NCBI GenBank assembly: GCA_013180625.2
Contig: SNVD02012968.1
Location: 558,001 to 622,000, forward strand
Source of the DNA: Boswellia sacra
Lineage: Eukaryota; Streptophyta; Magnoliopsida; Sapindales; Burseraceae
Direction: 5' to 3'
DNA length: 64,000 bases
The translations under genes were made by a program, and so were the position numbers. Below, in pieces: positions 57,446-64,000 of the stretch. The notes below the pieces were generated by a model. That model saw nothing but the letters and a program-made list of their open reading frames with translations, was not told where the DNA came from and made no database searches. How positions within the stretch are numbered: the stretch's first letter is position 1; the number at the start of each line of letters is the position of its first letter.

Positions 57446-57900
57446 CCAAAAAAAAATCCAGGTTCTTAATTTGGGATTTCTATTGAAACATTGTGTTTTT
57501 ACTTTAAAAGAACAATGAAATGAATTAAATCTTAGATATTGATATCTATTCATTTACATCTCATTAATAGATCTTTAACAGTAAGTTAAAAAAAAGGATT
57601 TTTATGCTATTAGCGAGACCAGTTAGTAAGTGGTTGATATAATATCAAATTTATATCCTAGGATAGTATAATTGGATATCATTATAGAGCCAATTTATAA
57701 TAGATGATTATGTAACATTTTTATGCGATATTATTCGTTAATTTTATATTTTACTATGTTGATTGTATCAATTTTTATTAATATAATTTTCATAGATCTA
57801 TCCTTCAGCGTATTCATAATTCCTTGTAGCGAGATCAAATAACATTGCATATTTTGATGATAAATTTGCACTTAATTGTTAAAAATATTATGAGAATTAT
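57446..57900. other. AT-rich spacer
   Basis: Nothing recognisable. Confidence 0.5.
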
Positions 57901-57920
57901 AAATTAATTGTTTATAAATT

Positions 57921-57932
57921 TTGGCGGGAAAG
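57921..57932 (+). promoter_or_regulatory. E2F-type site
   Basis: TTTGGCGGGAAA matches the E2F consensus on both halves. A second core, GCGGGAAAG (CTTTCCCGC on the other strand), lies at 57965-57973. Distance to the start codon is about 360 bases. Confidence 0.55.
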
Positions 57933-57947
57933 ATTTGTGGACCAATT

Positions 57948-58103
57948 CAAATTTGTAGCGGGAGCGGGAAAGTTAACGGTCTTGTTAACAAAATCTGATC
58001 CAACGGTTCAACGTTAACTCCTTTTCAAATTCATAGCGGGAGCGGGAATGTTAACGGTCATCTTAATAAGATCTGATCCAACGGTTCAAGGTTAATTGCT
58101 TTT
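57948..58103 (+). promoter_or_regulatory. duplicated 78-base promoter module with MSA-like sites
   Basis: Two direct copies (57948-58025, 58026-58103), each with AGCGGGAGCGGGAA, GTTAACGGTC and GATCCAACGGTTCAA. TCCAACGGTTC fits the mitosis-specific activator (MSA) element bound by three-repeat MYB factors. Confidence 0.55.
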
Positions 58104-58204
58104 GTTAGAAGGAACCTTCAAGGCTCCTTGGATCACATGATTTATACGCTCATAAAGGAAACGGAAACTCCGCTTCTTCAAAGTTCTCAATTCAGTTCTC
58201 AAAC

Positions 58205-58207
<3 letters not shown>

Positions 58208-58252
<45 letters not shown>
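58208..58252 (+). repeat. (CT)n microsatellite in the 5' leader
   Basis: About 22 CT units, 43 bases upstream of the start codon. CT/GA tracts are common in plant leaders and can bind BPC/GAGA-type factors. Confidence 0.9.
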
Positions 58253-58255
<3 letters not shown>

Positions 58256-58294
58256 GGAAATTTCTTACTGTTCTGAAAATTTCGGAATCCGTCG

Positions 58295-59515
58295 ATGATG
58301 GCTGTGAACACTACTGCCTACTCAAGAGGCGGGCGCAACCACTGCTACAATCGGCCGCTTCAGAAGAATGCTGTTTGTGTGTTTTGGCTCCAAGGCCGCT
58401 GCAATAGAAATCCTTGCCGGTTTCTCCACCTCGACGCCTCCACGTCCACGCAACCAACAACTAGAAGGACTGTCGCTCCAATTCCAAACCCAGATTCTGA
58501 CGTACCCAGAAACACTAACTCCCAATTGCAATTGAAGGTTTGTGACCACTGGATCTCTGAAACTTGTGTTTACGGTGACAAATGTCGATTCTTACATTCG
58601 TGGCTCCACTCCGACTTGGGCAACCACGACAATCTCTCCTTGTTAGTAAGGTTAAGTGGCCACAGGAAGGGCGTGATGGGTATTGGACTTCCTTCCGGAT
58701 CGAATAAGCTGTATTCCGGTGGTAAGGATGGGAGGGTTAGGGTTTGGGATTGTGAGTCCGGTGAGTGTATTAAGGTTATCAACAATGGAGCGGAGATTGG
58801 TTGTTTAATTAGCGAAGGGCCGTGGGTGTTTGTGGGTTCATCCAATTCTGTCAAGGCCTGGAGAGTTGATGTGGCTACTGGCGATTATGAGACGTTCCTT
58901 CTTGATGGACCGGTTGGGCATCAGGTGAATGCCATGGTGGTTTGTTTTTCTAATGATCTTCTGCTCTCTGGCTCAGATGATGGAGTCATTTCAGTTTGGA
59001 GAGGAAGCTCGGAGTGGGAGGGTAATCCATTCAAACTGGTCGCAACAATGAGAGCCCACACAGCTCCTATCCTGTCTCTCACTATTGGAATGCAAGAGAA
59101 GAGACTCTTTTCTGCTTCTGCAGATGGCATAATTAAGGTGTGGGATGTGGACACTTTAGAATGTGTTCAGACACTGAATGGGCATAGTGATGCTGTCACG
59201 TCTCTGCTCTCTTGTGATGATTTCTTGTTCTCGGCCTCATTGGACAAGACTATCCAAGTGTGGGCTGTTAATCAAATTGGCAGCTTCCAATCAACTTATA
59301 CAAATAAGGAAGATTGCGGTGTCGTTTCACTGTTTGGAATGACTGATGCAGATGGTAAACCCATCTTGTTGTCTTCTTGTAAGACTCAGCTGTTCGGTTT
59401 TATGAGCTACCATCATTTAAAGAGAGAGCAAGGCTTTTTGCAAGGAGGGAGGTTGGATCTATGCAGAGGGGTCCCAACGGACTTCTTTTCCTTGGGGATG
59501 GAAGCGGTGCAGTGA
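58295..59515 (+). CDS. CCCH zinc finger/WD40 repeat protein (ZFWD type), 3' frameshift
   Basis: Intronless ORF of 406 aa starting MMAVNTTAYSRGG. Two CCCH fingers: VCVFWLQGRCNRNPCRFLH (residues about 28-46, C-x7-C-x4-C-x3-H) and VCDHWISETCVYGDKCRFLH (about 82-101, C-x7-C-x5-C-x3-H). Then seven WD40 repeats from about residue 118 (LSGHRKGVMGIGL; KDGRVRVWD; DDGVISVWR; ADGIIKVWD; LDKTIQVWA), a one-propeller fold. Family members (ZFWD/C3H48-like) probably bind RNA or act as scaffolds; function is not settled. After about residue 368, in the T run at 59398-59401, the frame is shifted. The other frame gives YELPSFKERARLFARRE ... GDGSGAVNVWKW and a stop at 59551-59553, as in the family. So one base is missing here, either a real mutation or an assembly error. 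Promoter sites suggest cell-cycle control. Confidence 0.88.
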   Translation: MMAVNTTAYSRGGRNHCYNRPLQKNAVCVFWLQGRCNRNPCRFLHLDASTSTQPTTRRTVAPIPNPDSDVPRNTNSQLQLKVCDHWISETCVYGDKCRFLHSWLHSDLGNHDNLSLLVRLSGHRKGVMGIGLPSGSNKLYSGGKDGRVRVWDCESGECIKVINNGAEIGCLISEGPWVFVGSSNSVKAWRVDVATGDYETFLLDGPVGHQVNAMVVCFSNDLLLSGSDDGVISVWRGSSEWEGNPFKLVATMRAHTAPILSLTIGMQEKRLFSASADGIIKVWDVDTLECVQTLNGHSDAVTSLLSCDDFLFSASLDKTIQVWAVNQIGSFQSTYTNKEDCGVVSLFGMTDADGKPILLSSCKTQLFGFMSYHHLKREQGFLQGGRLDLCRGVPTDFFSLGMEAVQ

Positions 59516-59581
59516 ATGTTTGGAAGTGGAAGGCGGCAGAAGAGCAAGGCTAAAACACTATGTTAATTTTTCTTTGTAAAA

Positions 59582-59920
59582 AGTCAGTATAAATGAATTT
59601 CTTTAATATTCTTTCACTTGCAAATGTTGATTGATGAGTAATGATGTGTATACCATACGCATAGTAGGTTGTTAAAATTTGTGTTATCTTCTTTGTTCTT
59701 GATAACTTGAACATAGGCTTACTGGATTATTGTCATTTTGTTTGTTTCTCCAGTAAAACAGAGCAAAGTTTGTTCTCATAAACAAATTATTCTTGTCTGG
59801 TGAATAATTGTGGTCATTTGAGGATGAGATGACTTGTGATGCACAAATTGAACTCTGCTTATGGTGACTGCAAAAATCAACCCTCCATACTGAGTTTAAT
59901 GAAGACTCTCTGATTTGGTT
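59582..59920 (+). repeat. 3' flank repeat, copy 1
   Basis: Downstream of the WD40 gene. It recurs at 60335-60680 at perhaps 75-80%: AACTTG(G)...TTGAACATA, TTTACTGGATTA, GATGAGA(T/C)GACTTGTGATGC. Confidence 0.65.
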
Positions 59921-60334
59921 GGTTTATGAGGTACCTTAACTTGGAGGCACAGAATCTTCCCTTGAAACTTGCTATTTGTAATAAATTCTGGATAAGTAAA
60001 TCAGAACAACCTGAGGAATGTGCAAACCAGATTTTTTTCATGCTAAAAAGTGAAAGGTTGCAACTTCATAGTTTGTCCAGCAAGAAAAGAGCAATTGCCT
60101 TGCAGCTAGTTGATGCCAACGATGCAGTCTTCTAGTATTTTGTTTGCATATAACAGAACAGCCCACGCTGCATTTGTTAAGATAATTCAAATAATGAGGC
60201 AAAGACAAGAATGATGGATAGTGCATCTCAAACAAAGGCTATAAACTAAGTTCAATATTGTCTCAAGGGGATAATCTAGTTTTAAGAAGTTCTGTTACAT
60301 TATTATATAATTTTTTTGCAAAAACAAATGACTT

Positions 60335-60680
60335 TCTTTATTTCGCATTCTAGTGTTGATTAAATTGATTAGCATTGATGTATACAGAATACGTAGGTGT
60401 TTAAATTTTTGGTATCTTTTACTATTTGTAATAACTTGGTCTTGAACATACATAGATTTACTGGATTAATTAATGATTGTTTGTTTGTTTCCGAGAAAAA
60501 CAGAACAAAGTGTATTCTCATAAAAAAATTCTAACCTGGTGAACAATTATGATTGTTAGAAGATGAGACGACTTGTGATGCATAAATTGAATATAGTAAC
60601 TACATAATTTAACCCTCTGTATTGAGTTTAATTAATAAAAACCTCCGTCCACACTAGACAACCTCTGATTTTATCTTCGC
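60335..60680 (+). repeat. 3' flank repeat, copy 2
   Basis: See copy 1. No coding part of the WD40 gene accompanies it. Confidence 0.65.
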
Positions 60681-60969
60681 ATGGCTGGGCAGCAGCCCCA
60701 ACCTATGCTATGCTGCTGAAGTTTTCAATAGCACCCTTTCTTTATGCAAATATGCAGACAAGGCAAATAATCTCTGCTGATTTCCCGAGGAATGGTCGTG
60801 TCTGAATATTCTCAAAACCTTTATCTTATATATATATAGTTTGTTAAGTAAGTTACATGTTCAATGCAATTGTATAATATCTCTTTTCAATCTGATTTCA
60901 ATATCAGAATCCATTTCTTTGAAGAAATTAACCACTCAATGTACTCAATAAATATATATCTCTAATTTC

Positions 60970-61560
60970 TTTGAACTCAGTGTTGAGCTTAATGCGGAAG
61001 CAATACTATAAAACAACCAAATGTACACAATAACAACGATTCTAGATAATTGAATATAATAGCAACTAAAAAAGGCAATCAATCAACTAATAATGCAAAA
61101 TAGAAAGAACACCAAGATTTAATGAGGTTCGATATTATTATCTAAGTTCTCGAGCGTTGTTGAAAAAAATTTTCAATATCTTCGAAGAGAAATACAAACT
61201 TTTGGGCCACAACAAAATTCTCAAACTATTGGGCAAAATTACAAATGCCCAAATAGTTGGATCAAGTCGTAATTATCCAAACAATTGGGTAATACTACAA
61301 ATACCAAAATCAAAAGGGAAAAACAAATTATACAAACCTAAAGGTCTTTAATTGAAGGACTTTAAACTATGCGGTCTTAACTGATAAACCTTACAAATGT
61401 GGAGGGTGGAGAAGAATTTGAAATGGACTCTCAAATGAGAAGACTTGGCTTTAATTTATAAGTCCAAGCCTCTCTTACAAAATAACTGTCACTCTATATG
61501 AGATCCTTGCACACATATACAAATGGCTAAAGAGCTAAAACTCTAACACTCAGGCTCAAC
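60970..61560 (-). repeat. possible LTR relic
   Basis: Contains AAGATTTAATGAGGTTCGAT, like the TTTTACGTGGTTCGG segment of plant Copia LTRs, and repeated AAACnATTGGG words near 61212-61290. No partner LTR or PBS found. Confidence 0.3.
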
Positions 61561-62633
61561 TATATGTTCTCATTCAATATATTTCATTTGAATGGATTCC
61601 CCTTAATACATGGTTATTCTCGTAACCCTGTTCATCTTCATTTCATTATAACAATTAAACTTTCCTACTTTGGTAGTCGCTGATGTGTGGTTATTCTGGA
61701 AACCAAACTGCCACCGGCCCAAGAATGCATTTCAATGGTTGCATGTTATCATAACTGTCTACATAACCCTTCATACAATGCCTATACATTGTCCTTATCC
61801 ATATGCAATAATTAGGCTCCTCGCAGCTTGGTACTCCTACATCGAAGTGCCCTATCCAGCTCTAGGCATCCCCTTCTATGAGCCATGGCCAACTGAGAAA
61901 TTTCCCCAGCCAACAGCGCCCACTTGGATCCGCAGTGGTGTAGTGTTTGTTGTGTGATTGTGAATTATCGAAAATGCTATCTTACAAGATGTTCGGTTGG
62001 ATTATAGTGTTTTGTCTTTTCTCTCCTAAATTTTTAAGGAGAATTCAAGGTCTTGCCCCAAAATTATATGTCTTCTCCAAATTTTCTAGGAGAGAAGTTA
62101 GGATTTTGAGTTTAGATTTGATTACCCATTTCCATTTGTTCAAATTTATGATTATGAAACTAGTAATATTCAACTTATCTTTCTATTGTCTAATGATATG
62201 ATGCACATATATTTCAGTACTCATTTTGACAATTATAAGTTAATGAACATGTTTATATCTATTCTCAAAAGCAACCAAATCCCTGTTGCACTGTCCTTTA
62301 TGTGAGTGTTCGTTTGAAACTTTTTACTTATTTTTTATTTTTATTAATCAATAACAAACGTAGCCAAAGAAATATTGGTATTTGTTCTTATATTTGTCAG
62401 AGAGGTATATGCGTTGATTTTTATTGAAGCTTCAATTTGAATTGCTTTCAGTTTTCAGATATTTTAATGTGTGTCTTTTTTTCTTAAGACATTATTTATC
62501 AAACAATTTCACTTGAATGAGAAAGACAAAAATTTTATTTAGCTTCAGTATAAATATTTGATCTCACCTCCGATTCTCTAAAATATCATTATAAAATTAA
62601 TTTATCACCTAATTTTTTTAAAATATTATTATC
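61561..62633. other. spacer without a supported gene
   Basis: An ORF at 61670-61957 (95 codons) is Trp/Pro/Tyr-rich with no recognised domain. I see nothing else. Confidence 0.4.
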
Positions 62634-62990
62634 TGTTGATGCACGAATTTCCAGAGGGCCGAAAAGCGGGTTGAAGCTTGAATCGTACGTCGGATCCAAT
62701 CCTGAGAAAAAAAAAATAGTCAGGGGTACCGGCGGTGGTGCCGGTGAAAACCCTCTGACGTCCAAGTCAGTTTCCGGCACACCGAAATTTTCTAGAAGAA
62801 TTTCCAAGAGAAAGAAGCTCTCAAAAGCGAAGGAAATTTAGAGAGAGAAAAGGGTTTAGAAAAGTGTGCATACCTTGAGCAAAAATCCAGAGGGTTTATA
62901 TAGACATTAGGAGGAGTCATTGTGGGATCCAGATAATAGGCCAAATAATGGGCTTTAATAGTGGGCTTAGATTTAATTGAGATCCAATTA
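62634..62990 (-). repeat. solo LTR or LTR fragment, Gypsy type
   Basis: On the minus strand it ends CCTCTGGAAATTCGTGCATC then AACA, a 3' edge seen in Gypsy LTRs upstream of TTGGCGCC-type PBS. A TATA-like CTATATAAACCC lies at about 62905. No internal domain adjoins it and I could not fix the other edge. Confidence 0.45.
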
Positions 62991-63300
62991 TGTTATGGCC
63001 ATAACAGCAGTCCCACCAAGCCCAAGTCAACTAACGGATCGACGTAGGGGCGATTAAGTTATCCAAGGAGCGTAATTTAAATGTATTAAGAGTCAAGCCC
63101 GAAGATGTAATTTATCATATATATATGTTTAGTGTGGCTTAAACCCTAAGTAGGCTTTGATATAAAATCTATATTTAGTAGGTATTGATATGCTAAATCT
63201 CAATAAAAGGTTTACCTCTTTAAAAATTGCTTAACTTTCCACGTTTCATCGTCCTGGATAACGAGTGTTGGAGAGTAGGACTTGCTCAAAAATAGGAGGA
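62991..63300. other. spacer
   Basis: No gene or element recognised. Confidence 0.4.
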
Positions 63301-63324
63301 AGCACCTTGGAGGCAAGTGGCGTA

Positions 63325-63400
63325 GGCGATCCAAGCAAGTAAAGTTCTCCAGTCCAAGCAAATAAAGTTTTCCAGTCAAAGCAAGTAAAGTTTTCCAGCC
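63325..63400 (+). repeat. 24-base tandem repeat, about three units
   Basis: Units of CAAGCAAGTAAAGTT(C/T)TCCAG with single-base changes. Confidence 0.75.
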
Positions 63401-63654
63401 GCCACTAGTACTTTATATGCACTTCTTTTTTCTTCTTTTTTTTTGTACTTTATATTGCATTGCCTCTATGCTTCTTTTTTTTTGGAAGATTTAAACATGA
63501 ACAAAAGTCCATACATCACAGTGTTAATAGAAAAACTATAGGGCGGCATGGCATGAGCATGATTAGGATACCTCACGGTGTTAATAGAAAAACCATAGCA
63601 TGAAGGCTTTTTGTTATAAAACTAATAAAAAAGTAGGCCTGGTAATGAATGAAT

Positions 63655-63865
63655 TGAAGCACTCTAATATAATGAAAATATATTAACCGTGCAAGCATGT
63701 GGCATGACATCTAATATTGCATGAAGCACACATTAATATAATGACTTTAATCGTGCAAGCATGTTAATATTGCATGAAGCATAGATTAATATAATGGCTT
63801 TAATCGTGCAAGCACGTTAATATTGCATGAAGCATAGATTAATATAATGGCTTTACGTTAAACAA
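63655..63865 (+). repeat. 54-base tandem repeat, about three and a half units
   Basis: Each unit holds TTAATATTGCATGAAGCA, ATTAATATAATG and CTTTAATCGTGCAAGCA. Units become more alike toward the right. A looser pair with GTGTTAATAGAAAAAC(T/C)ATAG lies just upstream (63520, 63577). Confidence 0.8.
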
Positions 63866-64000
63866 ATAAAATAAAGTAGCCAAAAGAAAAGCTAAACGAA
63901 TAAATGCTATATAGGAGGCTGTTTATAGCCATATATCGATTAGAGTGGTGCTTCAGTTTATTTGGTGGCTAAACCACTTGTTGGAGAAAATTTTTCATCA

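Noticed and set aside
58570..58854. Antisense ORF over the WD40 gene
   Set aside because: Shadow of the strong sense frame.
61670..61957. 95-codon ORF
   Set aside because: No domain, no promoter evidence, no splice or codon signal beyond openness.

Overview
The window is nuclear DNA of a flowering plant, probably a eudicot. It is AT-rich, has split genes with GT-AG introns, TATA promoters, a plant-type CCCH/WD40 gene, and Copia, Gypsy (Athila-like and chromovirus), CACTA, Mutator-like and MITE elements. I cannot name the species.

Layout. (1) 1-17.3 kb: a nine-exon metallo-beta-lactamase-fold hydrolase gene (332 aa, + strand). Its third intron is about 13.5 kb because an antisense Copia element (Copia-A, with a partial tandem copy and a foldback insertion) sits inside a small LTR-like element. 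(2) 17.3-19.4 kb: spacer with one MITE. (3) 19.4-23.9 kb: a recent 2.28-kb tandem duplication carrying a small unrecognised gene (105 aa) twice, a MITE, half of a solo LTR and one end of a CACTA element. (4) 23.7-38.7 kb: CACTA leader, 3' half of Copia-B, 3' end of Copia-C, spacer with a Mutator-like element and a MITE, the other half of the solo LTR, and the CACTA transposase end. (5) 38.7-55.8 kb, minus strand: 5' half of Copia-B inside Copia-C. Copia-C also holds a chromovirus Gypsy element (which holds an Athila-like element) and a second Mutator-like element. (6) 56-64 kb: exon-like debris, then a CCCH zinc finger/WD40 gene with a duplicated promoter module and a 3' frameshift, then LTR relics and satellite-like repeats.

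The main result is structural. One inversion of about 13.2 kb, between 25504-25513 and 38731-38740, explains four otherwise broken elements. Turning that segment round rejoins a solo LTR (target duplication TTTTC on both outer sides), a CACTA element (TTC), Copia-B (CGGTC) and the RT and RNase H parts of Copia-C. Both breakpoints carry the same 10-bp word, in inverted orientation.

Only three loci look like host genes: the hydrolase, the duplicated 105-aa gene, and the CCCH/WD40 gene. Nearly everything else is mobile DNA, almost all of it inactivated by stops, frameshifts, deletions or nesting.
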